Positions 55,860-64,000 of a stretch of DNA of 64,000 nt are shown here, piece by piece (the stretch's first letter is position 1; each line of letters begins with the position of its first letter). This stretch comes from Acinetobacter sp. XH1741 (GTDB lineage: Bacteria; Pseudomonadota; Gammaproteobacteria; Pseudomonadales; Moraxellaceae). Both the position numbers and the translations under genes were made by a program. The stretch lies in assembly GCF_041021895.1 (NCBI RefSeq), contig NZ_CP157428.1, positions 1,426,001 to 1,490,000 on the forward strand. The letters run 5' to 3'. The notes below the pieces were generated by a model. That model had not been told where the DNA came from. It searched no databases and saw nothing but the letters and a program-made list of their open reading frames with translations.

Positions 55860-58800
55860 ATGAGTAACTTTCAGTTTTTAGAGCCTGAATTTAAAAGCTT
55901 AGCGGCTACGGCTAAAGAAGCTGAAAAGCTCGTGTATATTTCTCCTCAGTTTGCGCTTGCTGCGGCACGTTCATCGCTCGAAAACCTTGTTTTATGGCTC
56001 TATCAATACGACAAAAAACTCACCCAACCCTATGATGCATCACTGCATAACTTACTCAATGACATAAAATTTAAAGATCTCATTCCCCCTTATATTTGGG
56101 ACAAAATGGACAATATTCGCATGGTTGGCAACAGTGCCGTTCATGGGAAAAAGTTCAAATACCTCACCACCGAAGAAACGGTAAAACACATCAGCCATTT
56201 ATTTTTGATGTATGTTTGGTTTGAACGTAATTACGGTTCACCTTCAAAAGATCGTTCTCAGTCTATTTTATTTAACCCAAAACTGATTCCAAATGCTGAT
56301 AACACCCAGCAAATCACAGCCAACAAAGAGCAACTGCAAAAAGAAACTGAAGCTAAAGAAAAACAGTTTGCAGAACAACATAAAGCCCTACGTGAATTAG
56401 AACAACGACTGTTTGAACAATCTGCAAATTTAGAAGAACGAGAAAAACTACTCGCTCAAGCAGATGCAGAACGAGCGCAGATTCGTCAGCAAGTCGAACA
56501 AGCCAAAATTGCCAATAGCAAAATCGAAGATCATACCGACTATAAAGAAGACGAAACCCGTAAACTTAAAATTGACCTACTTCTTGAAGAGGCAGGTTGG
56601 GAAATTGGTGACACCGTACGCGAAGAAGTACCAGTTACAGGTATGCCAAACTCATCAGGTAAAGGCTCAGTTGATTATGTGCTTTATGATGCTGATGGCT
56701 TACCCTTAGCGCTTGTTGAAGCAAAACGTACATCTGTCAATCCTGATATTGGACAACAACAAGCAAAGCTTTATGCGGATTGTTTAGAACAACAAACAGG
56801 GCAACGGCCTGTAATTTTCTATACCAATGGCTACAAAACTCGAATTTGGAACGATGTGCAGGGCGGCCCGCCACGACTAGTCCATGGATTTTATACTCAG
56901 GCAGAACTTAAACGGCTTATTGAACGACGTAAAAACAATCCTGATCTGAGTAGTTTCCCAATTAATGCGGAAATTGTTGAGCGTTATTACCAAACTCGTG
57001 CCATTAAAGCCATGCTTGCAGCGTATCAACGTAAAGAACGTGCTGGCTTGCTCATTATGGCGACAGGTACAGGTAAAACCCGTACAGCGATTGCATTGGT
57101 TGATGTATTGATGAAAGCTAATGTAGTGCAAAAAGTACTCTTCCTTGCTGACAGAACATCATTAGTCAATCAAGCGACCAATGCTTTTAAAGCCAATTTA
57201 CCTGATGCTGCACCAGTAAACTTAGTCGATAGTAAGAACCAAAACGGACGAGTTTATCTTTCTACCTATCACACAATGATGGGCCTGATTGATGAAATGA
57301 ATGCAGATGGAACCCGTAAATACGGTACAGGTATGTTTGACCTGATTATTGTTGATGAAGCACACCGTAGTGTTTATCAAAAATTTGGTGAGATTTTTAA
57401 CTACTTTGACAGTTTATTAGTTGGTTTAACTGCAACACCGCGAGATGAAGTGGATCGTGATACTTATGCATTGTTTGGTTTAGAAAGTGGTGTCCCAACC
57501 GATTACTACGATCTCGATCAAGCTATTGCTGATGGTTATCTAGTACCACCAAAAGCCTATTCAGTTCCTCTTAAATTCATGCGTGAAGGCGTGAAATATG
57601 ATGAACTTTCAGAAGAAGAAAAACAGCATTGGATTGAATTGGACTGGGAAGGGGGAGATGCACCGGAAGAGGTTTCAGCATCCAAACTTAATAAAGAACT
57701 CTTTAATACGGGTACAGTCGATAAGATGCTTCAACACTTAATGGAAAATGGCATTAAGGTAGAAGGTGGTGATCGGTTAGGAAAAACAATTATTTTCGCC
57801 GTAAATCAAAATCATGCTAATTTCATTGCCGAGCGCTTCGACAAAAACTATCCGCAATATGATGGTAAATTTGCACGTGTAATTACTCACGCGACTAAGT
57901 ACGCGCAAAGTTTAATCGATGGTTTTAGTAAAAAAGACCTGCCAGACCCACAAATAGCTATATCTGTGGATATGCTTGATACAGGTATTGATGTACCTGA
58001 AGTGGTTAATCTGGTGTTCTTTAAGGCGGTACGTTCTAAAGTCAAATTTATGCAAATGATTGGGCGAGGTACACGACTGTGTAAAGAGCTATTTGCACCA
58101 GAACAAGATAAAAAAGAGTTTTATATTTTCGATTATTGCTCAAACTTTGAATATTTTAATGAAAACCCTGAAGGTGCTCCAGTCTCTACGACTGAACCGT
58201 TGGGACAGCGATTATTTAAAGCTCGATTAAATATTTTAAGTTTATTGAATACCAAAGATTTTGAGACTGAAGAATTAAAAGCAGTACAGCAAGATATTCG
58301 TCTAAGCTTACAGACAGAAGTGAGATCGATGAACAATGAGAATTTCATTGTGCGGTCTGAACTCGAATATGTTGAACATTTCAAAAATGATGATGCTTGG
58401 AATAATTTAGATGACCTATCTATGGGCATATTACGCGAGCATATTTCAAAATTACCAAATGAGCTTGAGGCTGAAACCCTAGAAGCAAAGTTATTTGATA
58501 TGTTGTGCTATAACCTTGAACTTGCAGTATTAGCAAAGAACAATAAAGCAATTCAAACGTATGCTAATAAAGTGATTGAAGTTGCATCTAAGCTAGAGAC
58601 TAAAGAAAATATCCCTGTTGTTGCTGCACAAATCACTTTAATTCAAGAAATTCAAACTGCTGAATATTGGAAAGATATTACACTTCCAATGCTTGAATCG
58701 ATGCGTAAACGTATTCGTGGCCTAGTAAAACTGATTGAGAAATCCACCTCTACCATTGTTTATTCCATGCTAGATGATGAAATTGGTAATGCAGTAGCAA

Positions 58801-59303
58801 TTGATATTCCTGTCGTTTCTAGCGGTGTCAATCTTGCACAATATCGTAAGCGTGTTGAAAATTTTATTAAGGCAAATGAAAACCATATTACTATCGCAAA
58901 ATTAAAACGTGGCCTAGCATTAACCCCGACTGACTTAATTGAGTTAGAGCGTTTTGTCTTTGAAGCACAAGAAGTCGAGAGTAAAGAAAAATTTGAAAAG
59001 TGTTTTGGTACAGAAAAGTCTTTAACTCTCTTTATCCGTTCTCTAGTGGGTTTAGATCGGCAGGCAGTACAAGAGGCATTTTCAAATTATTTACATGGCA
59101 CTACATATAACGAAAAACAAATCCGTTTCGTAGAGATGATTATTGACCATTTAACTATGCGCGGAACTTTAGAAGCGTCTCAACTTTATGAACCACCGTT
59201 CAATCAAATTCACTATGAAGGTATTGATGGCGTGTTTGCTGATAGGGATGCTGACAAGATATTTGGCGTTGTTGAAGCATTTAATCAAAGTGCGGTAGCG
59301 TAA
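55860..59303 (+). CDS. hsdR: Type I restriction endonuclease subunit HsdR (EcoEI-like)
   Basis: ATP-dependent translocase and nuclease of the type I complex. An N-terminal DUF4145-like helical domain (about 10-115) is followed by a coiled coil (about 155-225). A PD-(D/E)xK nuclease core follows with VDYVLYD and LVEAKRT near residue 285. Helicase motif I MATGTGKTRTA is near 400, DEAHRS near 498, and GLTATP just after; IGRGTRLCKEL is motif VI. The C-terminal part resembles EcoEI-type R subunits. 1147 residues, apparently intact. An inverted-repeat terminator follows. Confidence 0.93.
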   Translation: MSNFQFLEPEFKSLAATAKEAEKLVYISPQFALAAARSSLENLVLWLYQYDKKLTQPYDASLHNLLNDIKFKDLIPPYIWDKMDNIRMVGNSAVHGKKFKYLTTEETVKHISHLFLMYVWFERNYGSPSKDRSQSILFNPKLIPNADNTQQITANKEQLQKETEAKEKQFAEQHKALRELEQRLFEQSANLEEREKLLAQADAERAQIRQQVEQAKIANSKIEDHTDYKEDETRKLKIDLLLEEAGWEIGDTVREEVPVTGMPNSSGKGSVDYVLYDADGLPLALVEAKRTSVNPDIGQQQAKLYADCLEQQTGQRPVIFYTNGYKTRIWNDVQGGPPRLVHGFYTQAELKRLIERRKNNPDLSSFPINAEIVERYYQTRAIKAMLAAYQRKERAGLLIMATGTGKTRTAIALVDVLMKANVVQKVLFLADRTSLVNQATNAFKANLPDAAPVNLVDSKNQNGRVYLSTYHTMMGLIDEMNADGTRKYGTGMFDLIIVDEAHRSVYQKFGEIFNYFDSLLVGLTATPRDEVDRDTYALFGLESGVPTDYYDLDQAIADGYLVPPKAYSVPLKFMREGVKYDELSEEEKQHWIELDWEGGDAPEEVSASKLNKELFNTGTVDKMLQHLMENGIKVEGGDRLGKTIIFAVNQNHANFIAERFDKNYPQYDGKFARVITHATKYAQSLIDGFSKKDLPDPQIAISVDMLDTGIDVPEVVNLVFFKAVRSKVKFMQMIGRGTRLCKELFAPEQDKKEFYIFDYCSNFEYFNENPEGAPVSTTEPLGQRLFKARLNILSLLNTKDFETEELKAVQQDIRLSLQTEVRSMNNENFIVRSELEYVEHFKNDDAWNNLDDLSMGILREHISKLPNELEAETLEAKLFDMLCYNLELAVLAKNNKAIQTYANKVIEVASKLETKENIPVVAAQITLIQEIQTAEYWKDITLPMLESMRKRIRGLVKLIEKSTSTIVYSMLDDEIGNAVAIDIPVVSSGVNLAQYRKRVENFIKANENHITIAKLKRGLALTPTDLIELERFVFEAQEVESKEKFEKCFGTEKSLTLFIRSLVGLDRQAVQEAFSNYLHGTTYNEKQIRFVEMIIDHLTMRGTLEASQLYEPPFNQIHYEGIDGVFADRDADKIFGVVEAFNQSAVA

Positions 59304-59316
59304 TATTTTTAGTTAA

Positions 59317-59365
59317 AAAATCATGATTACGACCAGTGCTTTTACATAGTTATAATCATGATTTT
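59317..59365. terminator. 13-bp inverted repeat after hsdR, probable terminator
   Basis: AAAATCATGATTA (59317-59329) and its exact complement (59353-59365) around a 23-base loop, with A and T ends. It lies between convergent hsdR and the porin gene. Confidence 0.6.
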
Positions 59366-59389
59366 GTAACCTAAATGTTCAGCCTATGC

Positions 59390-60736
59390 TTAAAATGTAT
59401 AACGGTAATTAATAAATACACGGTGCTGGTCCCAATCTTTCCGAGACATGCCATTTATTTTTTCACCTAGGTTTGCATTTTCAAACTTTGACTCATAATG
59501 CAAAAATGAATAACGCACATCTATGTTTTTTACCCACGGCAAGGCATAACTTACCGTAAAGTCAAAGTAACGCTCTTTACCTTCAATATCACTGCTAATG
59601 TTACTTTGGTGAGCACCAAAACCATAAATATACTTCGCCTCGGTTTTTAAACCTTTCACATAGTCTTTCCAGTTATATTTCAGCCGAAGGGCAATGGCGG
59701 TTTCATCGTTATTGGTAAAGTCAGGGCCAATGGTCGACGAGGTTGGAAATGGGTTAGTACCGTGGTCTTGCGTCAAAACCGAGTTACGATCAGAGTGTAC
59801 GGCAAAGTTATCTTCTATCCAAAAACCATCAAACTTTGAAACGGCTATGCCGCCTTCAATATTATTCTTGGCTACATTTACATCGACAAAGTAACCATTG
59901 CCACGATTGTTAATGTCTTGGCCTTTGACACAGTCCAGCTCGGTTTCTGCACCGCATTTAAACAGCTTGCCATCATCACGCGAGAAAAAAGCCCCTGTGT
60001 TGAATGTCCACACAAGCCCATGCAGGGGCAATTTATATTGCGCAATTGCCCCGTACTTTTTTAAATAATCTTTGCTACTTAAATATTCGGCATTCACGCT
60101 CCAGTTTTTGTACTGATAGTTGGCACCAAGCAAGCCGACATAGTCAATATGCTCATCATTTTCAGTCACGAATTTTTCAAAACTATCCATGCTGCGAGGT
60201 TTCCAGCGGTCATAGTAGGCAATGTAGGTCTGTAGTTGGTCATTCAGTTGAAACTGACCACTCACACCCGAAAAAGTATCGGGCACCGCGCGGTTATTGG
60301 TGCTTTTAAGCAATAGCGAGTCTTGCAACTGACGGCCTAATTTAATTTCGCCTTTATCGCCGAGTTTTGCCTTGATATAGAGCTGCCCTAAAGTCGCAAA
60401 GTTTTGATCGAGCTTGCCGTTATTTTCGACCTCTAAAAGCTGAGCGCTCGGTTTGCCAGAGTCAAATAACTTAGTGACTGCATAAAGTGAACCATCCACC
60501 CCAAGCCAGTCCCACATGTAAGGTGACTGATAATTTAACTCAAGCCCTAACGCACTTTGTTCATATTCACTCGACGAAGGCGAAGGGTTAGCGAGCGTGG
60601 GGTGGGCAGTGCCTTCATCGTTCCAGTAACGGGTGTTGAGTTTTAATTCTAACTTGCCAAATTCTTGAGGAAGCTCTGCATAAGCGTTGCTTACACTGCC
60701 TAAACCAATACAGCCCCATAGCAAATATTTATTCAT
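59390..60736 (-). CDS. OprD-family outer membrane porin
   Basis: Substrate-selective beta-barrel porin, 448 residues with a signal peptide (MNKYLLWGCIGLGSVSNAYA) and the final aromatic residue F (NYRYTF) needed for barrel insertion. An N-terminal LKLNTRYWNDEG and internal KLGRQLQDSLLLKSTNNRAVPDTFSG are OprD-like. The ATG at 60736 follows AAGGAA; a longer frame to 60793 lacks a signal. It precedes no gene but follows the MFS transporter gene on the same strand, so it probably admits the same substrate. Its 3' end is duplicated at 52863-52952. Confidence 0.88.
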   Translation of the reverse strand: MNKYLLWGCIGLGSVSNAYAELPQEFGKLELKLNTRYWNDEGTAHPTLANPSPSSSEYEQSALGLELNYQSPYMWDWLGVDGSLYAVTKLFDSGKPSAQLLEVENNGKLDQNFATLGQLYIKAKLGDKGEIKLGRQLQDSLLLKSTNNRAVPDTFSGVSGQFQLNDQLQTYIAYYDRWKPRSMDSFEKFVTENDEHIDYVGLLGANYQYKNWSVNAEYLSSKDYLKKYGAIAQYKLPLHGLVWTFNTGAFFSRDDGKLFKCGAETELDCVKGQDINNRGNGYFVDVNVAKNNIEGGIAVSKFDGFWIEDNFAVHSDRNSVLTQDHGTNPFPTSSTIGPDFTNNDETAIALRLKYNWKDYVKGLKTEAKYIYGFGAHQSNISSDIEGKERYFDFTVSYALPWVKNIDVRYSFLHYESKFENANLGEKINGMSRKDWDQHRVFINYRYTF

Positions 60737-60814
60737 TTTAAATTCCTTTTTTAAGCATGAATAAGCCCTTTGCCTAACAATGAAGCTAGGCAAGCTTTTT
60801 ATAAAATGGGTGAA

Positions 60815-62200
60815 TTAAGGAGAGAGTTCTTCGAGCACTTGGCCTTTGGTTTCAATAGCAAACAAGAAGGTCACTAGGCCACCAATGAGCGCCACAACGG
60901 CAAGTACACTAAACACATATTGAATGCCATAGCCACCAACCACGAGGCCGACCATAACCGGCCCAATTGCAGAGCCGGCACGTAACCAAGCAGTACTAAA
61001 ACCAATGCCTATCGCACGTAGGCGAGTAGGGTAAAGTTCGGCAGCGTAAAGGTATAAAGAGAATGAAATGGTTTGCAAAATGGCATAGCTAATCGTTGCT
61101 AAAATCACCACTTCCATTGCCGATTTGGCACCTAAAATCGTTAGGCTCATGAGTGGAATAATCGCCAAGAAAAACGCTGCACTGTACCAAGGGCGGCGAC
61201 CCACTTTATCAATCATTAACGCACAGATAATAGAAGCAACCACACCTACGCCCGAAGTAATCCAGCCATAACCTAAACTGGTTTGCAGCGACAGACCAAA
61301 GTGTTGTTTGTAGAGAGATGGCAGCCAAGTCACCATGGCATTGTTCACCATATACACGCAAAACCACATGCCCCATAGGGTAAAGGTACGTTTGCGGTAA
61401 ATGCCACGGAACAGTTCACGCCAGTCGGTTTTTGCCATGCCTTGCGAGTTAATTTCTTTAACCACAGGTTCAGCCAAGGTTTTACCGCTTTTAATGGCAC
61501 CGTCTTCAAAGCTTTTGACGACTCGATCTGCTTCTTTAAAACGGCCTTTTGAAGCAAGCCAGCGTGGTGACTCAGGCAAGAAAAACCGTAAAGGAATAAC
61601 CAGTATCGATGGAATTAAGCCCACAATAAACATGACTTTCCAGCCATAAATTGGCATCAGAAAAAATGCTGCCATGCCTGCAAACATTAGGCCAAGTGGG
61701 AACAAAACTTCATAGAGCAAGAAAAACTTACCGCGCTTTTCTGCACCAATAAACTCGTTAATGTAGGCACTCGCAACAGGCACTTCGCCACCTGTTCCAA
61801 CACCTTGCAAGAAACGGAAAATTAACAGTGACATTCCGCTCCATGCAAATAGACATGAAATATCCATTGCCACAAACAGTAAAATGGTAAAAGACAGTAC
61901 TTTTAAACGACCGACTTTTTCGGCAAGTGAACCAAAAAAGATCGCACCGACCAGTTGCCCGACATAGCCCGCGGCAATGATCGCACCGACATAGGCAGGC
62001 GTCAGGTGCCATTCGGTAATGAGTTGAGGTAAAGCAAAGGCAATCGCAAGAACAGTATAAGCGTCAAAAAAGGTCGCTATACCAATGGTAATTCGCATAA
62101 ATTGCATTCGACCAGTGACGGGTAGCCGTTCAAGTCTTGCAATAATTTCCGCATTTTTTTGATGATGACTAATTTGTTCTACATCCGCTAGATTTGTCAT
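60815..62200 (-). CDS. MFS transporter (sugar/organic acid symporter type)
   Basis: 12-helix major-facilitator permease of 461 residues. GSLAEKVGRLKVL (motif A), PESPRWLASKGRFKEADR (the sugar-porter PESPR motif at the end of helix 6) and AAELYPTRLRAIG (helix 10 loop) place it among metabolite:H+ symporters for sugars or aromatic or organic acids. It lies between the porin and the DapA-family enzyme on the same strand (170 bases after the latter), suggesting a three-gene uptake and catabolism unit. Substrate unknown. Confidence 0.87.
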   Translation of the reverse strand: MTNLADVEQISHHQKNAEIIARLERLPVTGRMQFMRITIGIATFFDAYTVLAIAFALPQLITEWHLTPAYVGAIIAAGYVGQLVGAIFFGSLAEKVGRLKVLSFTILLFVAMDISCLFAWSGMSLLIFRFLQGVGTGGEVPVASAYINEFIGAEKRGKFFLLYEVLFPLGLMFAGMAAFFLMPIYGWKVMFIVGLIPSILVIPLRFFLPESPRWLASKGRFKEADRVVKSFEDGAIKSGKTLAEPVVKEINSQGMAKTDWRELFRGIYRKRTFTLWGMWFCVYMVNNAMVTWLPSLYKQHFGLSLQTSLGYGWITSGVGVVASIICALMIDKVGRRPWYSAAFFLAIIPLMSLTILGAKSAMEVVILATISYAILQTISFSLYLYAAELYPTRLRAIGIGFSTAWLRAGSAIGPVMVGLVVGGYGIQYVFSVLAVVALIGGLVTFLFAIETKGQVLEELSP

Positions 62201-62371
62201 CTTCTATCTCCTTATCACTACATTCCTCGTAGTTTTGTTGTTCTATTTCGCACTACCTGTTCACCACAGTTTGCATGCTTTTATTATTATTTTTAAGAGA
62301 CATGCCCAATGTTTGGCCTCAGGCAGCGTACAGGAAAAAAAGGCTAGCGTACATGCTAGCCCGAATCGAAT

Positions 62372-63316
62372 TTAAGCAACGGCTTGGGTTAAATCGACCT
62401 TGCCAATTCCCGCTTGACGCATCGCATCATGAATTTCTTGCTCAGCACCCTCTGCAAGTGGAAGCAATGGTGAACGCACAGTGGCATGGTCCAAAATTCC
62501 GCGAGCAACTAATGCATGTTTAAGCGCGACCGTGCCTTCCATGTGTGAACCACGGTGATAGACATTGCGAGTCACTGGTAATAATTGGTCGTGAATAGCG
62601 CGTGCTTTAGCGTAATCTTTGGCTTTACCTGCTTTAATCATTTCAATTAAAAGCTCAGGAGCAATATTGCCGTAGCCAACCAAAGCGCCGTCTACATCAA
62701 ACATGGTGTGAAGCAGATATTCATCGTGGCAAGTCAACACTTGTAAGTCTGGACGTTCACGGCGAATAATCGGAATTTCAACATCCCAGCGGCGCATGTT
62801 ACGTACACCATTTTTCATGGCAAACACACCTGGCTGTGCAGAAATATCAAGTAGAGTTTCTAGATCGTAAGTGGCTTTAGTCGCATCTGGATATTGGAAT
62901 AAAATAGATGGTAAACCGCTTTCTTCATAAATCGCTTTATAGCGGTCTTGTGGTGCGCCTTTTTGATAGCCAAAACGTAACCAACCATGTGAAGGGTAAA
63001 TTAAACCTGCCGAAGCACCAGCACTCACGGCACGTTTTGCTTCTTCTGCTGCAACAGAAGTACCTTCGAGTGTAATCCCTGCGATTACCGGAATTTTATT
63101 ATCTACAGATTTAACAAAGCTTTCGATGACCTGCATTTGTTCTTTTTGCGACAAGAATGTTCCTTCACCTGCATGCCCAAGAACAACCAAGCCTTTCACA
63201 CCATCAATACTGCCTAACCATGAACCTAAACGTTGAATCGCATCATGGTCTACTTGTCCGTCACGGGTAAAAGGAGTCACAGGTGCTGGGGTCAATCCAC
63301 GTAAATCTAAACTCAT
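62372..63316 (-). CDS. DapA/NanA-superfamily aldolase or dehydratase
   Basis: Class I Schiff-base lyase of 314 residues with the TIM-barrel pattern. LTPAPVTPFTRDGQVDHDAI opens it, GHAGEGTFLSQKEQ is the pyruvate-binding region where most relatives have GTTGE, and FQYPDA holds the conserved tyrosine. FAMKNGVRN carries the Schiff-base lysine near residue 164. The altered GHAGE loop and the context (transporter, porin, LysR) argue for a catabolic aldolase or dehydratase rather than lysine biosynthesis. It starts divergently from the LysR gene. Confidence 0.85.
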   Translation of the reverse strand: MSLDLRGLTPAPVTPFTRDGQVDHDAIQRLGSWLGSIDGVKGLVVLGHAGEGTFLSQKEQMQVIESFVKSVDNKIPVIAGITLEGTSVAAEEAKRAVSAGASAGLIYPSHGWLRFGYQKGAPQDRYKAIYEESGLPSILFQYPDATKATYDLETLLDISAQPGVFAMKNGVRNMRRWDVEIPIIRRERPDLQVLTCHDEYLLHTMFDVDGALVGYGNIAPELLIEMIKAGKAKDYAKARAIHDQLLPVTRNVYHRGSHMEGTVALKHALVARGILDHATVRSPLLPLAEGAEQEIHDAMRQAGIGKVDLTQAVA

Positions 63317-63441
63317 AATCGTACTTCCTATACAGTTTAATTAAATATTCTCTGGTTCTTAATCTGACTTAAATCGTGTTGTAGAGAACATGATTGGAGT
63401 ATAGAAATAGGTGAGCTATATAGGAATTACTAATTCTTGAA

Positions 63442-63458
63442 TTTCAGTTATACTGAAA
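63442..63458. promoter_or_regulatory. 17-bp palindrome between the DapA-like and LysR genes
   Basis: TTTCAGT-tat-ACTGAAA, perfect seven-base arms. It contains TCAGTTATACTGA, a T-N11-A dyad as expected for a LysR-type operator, 44 bases before the LysR start codon and 126 before the divergent gene. Confidence 0.55.
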
Positions 63459-63501
63459 ATGTATAGCTCAAAAGTGCAAGTTTACGATTTAGGAAGAATC
63501 G

Positions 63502-64000
63502 ATGAATTATGAATTATGGAAAATATTTTTAGATGCGGTGGAACTCGGTAGCTTAAGCAAAGTCGCGATGCTGCATAACACCAACCAACCGCAAATTAGT
63601 CGGCAAATGAACGAGCTTGAGGCGCAATGTGGTGGACGTTTGTTTAACCGAACTGGACGCGGTGTCGAACTCACCGATTTAGGCCAACATTTACTTCCTA
63701 AAATTCGTTCATGGCTGAATGTGACCGACCAACTTAATAATGAAATTTTGCACTCGACCGATACCCCGATTGGTACGGTTCGTATCGCCAGTTTGCCGTC
63801 TACTTCTCATCCTTTGCTATCGACTCTCTATAAAGTGCTTCAAGAGAAATATCCCTTAATTAAACTGTCGGTGCGTGAAGGGCAAGGCGTGCATTTAGAA
63901 AAATGGCTTGAAGATGGCAGCGTCGATTTAGCCATACTTTATCGGTTTAACCCGACACCAAAACAGGGTGATGTTTATCTTACCCAAGCCGATACTTACT
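63502..64000 (+). CDS. LysR-family transcriptional regulator, 3' end outside the window
   Basis: The frame from ATG 63502 is open to the window edge (166 codons). MNYELWKIFLDAVELGSLSKVAMLHNTNQPQISRQMNELE is a typical LysR winged-helix, with LFNRTGRGVELTDLG following, and IGTVRIASLPSTSHPLLSTL begins the substrate-binding domain. AGGAAG precedes the start. The divergent orientation to the DapA-like gene and the intervening T-N11-A palindrome suggest that it controls that operon in response to its substrate. Confidence 0.92.
   Translation, partial: MNYELWKIFLDAVELGSLSKVAMLHNTNQPQISRQMNELEAQCGGRLFNRTGRGVELTDLGQHLLPKIRSWLNVTDQLNNEILHSTDTPIGTVRIASLPSTSHPLLSTLYKVLQEKYPLIKLSVREGQGVHLEKWLEDGSVDLAILYRFNPTPKQGDVYLTQADTY

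Overview
The window reads as AT-rich chromosomal DNA of an Acinetobacter, most likely the A. baumannii / A. calcoaceticus group. The basis is recognition rather than database search: a tmRNA with tag ANDETYALAA, the dut / phosphomannomutase / argB order, minCDE, divergent pilT-yggS and fur-bamE, an emrAB pair, and several membrane proteins of Acinetobacter type. Both ends cut through genes: an ftsK-type translocase on the left and a LysR regulator on the right.

Layout. Positions 1-38430 are core genome: ftsK (3' part), a LysE exporter, minCDE, a predicted voltage-sensor-like membrane protein, a PlsC-type acyltransferase, an OmpA-like lipoprotein, rep, dut, a hexose phosphomutase, argB, an OlsB-like acyltransferase, a class II amidotransferase, a bacteriohemerythrin, a transporter coupled to rnfH, bamE/fur, pilTU, yggS, uppP, sbcDC, OsmC and VOC proteins, an unannotated structured minus-strand RNA candidate (about 28651-28850), a TIGR01777 epimerase, thiO, hemB, a thioesterase, emrAB and a lipoprotein gamma-glutamyltransferase.

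The ssrA (tmRNA) gene at 38550-38908 marks the start of an accessory region of about 20 kb. First comes a very AT-rich block with a lipoprotein, a membrane protein and a probable type VI secretion cargo module: two PAAR spike-tip proteins (the first out of frame at a T6 tract), a zincin-type putative effector overlapping the second PAAR gene, and two tandem secreted paralogues that look like immunity proteins. Next is a small catabolic cluster (epoxide-hydrolase-like protein, di-iron-like metal-dependent hydrolase, Baeyer-Villiger-type monooxygenase, DUF6670-like protein). Its AraC regulator is broken by an IS3-family element. This cluster lies between two diverged direct repeats, each carrying a predicted structured RNA that resembles phage C4 antisense RNAs. 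A type I restriction-modification operon (hsdMSR) follows. It is bracketed by a 30-codon remnant of a porin 3' end on one side and the intact homologous OprD-like porin on the other, a footprint of its acquisition.

From about 59390 the sequence returns to a catabolic set: the porin, an MFS transporter, a DapA-family aldolase/dehydratase and a divergent LysR regulator with a 17-bp palindrome between them.

The most promising material for new biology is the PAAR/metallopeptidase/twin-immunity module with its possible frameshift switch, the two C4-like RNA loci, and the structured RNA next to the VOC gene.
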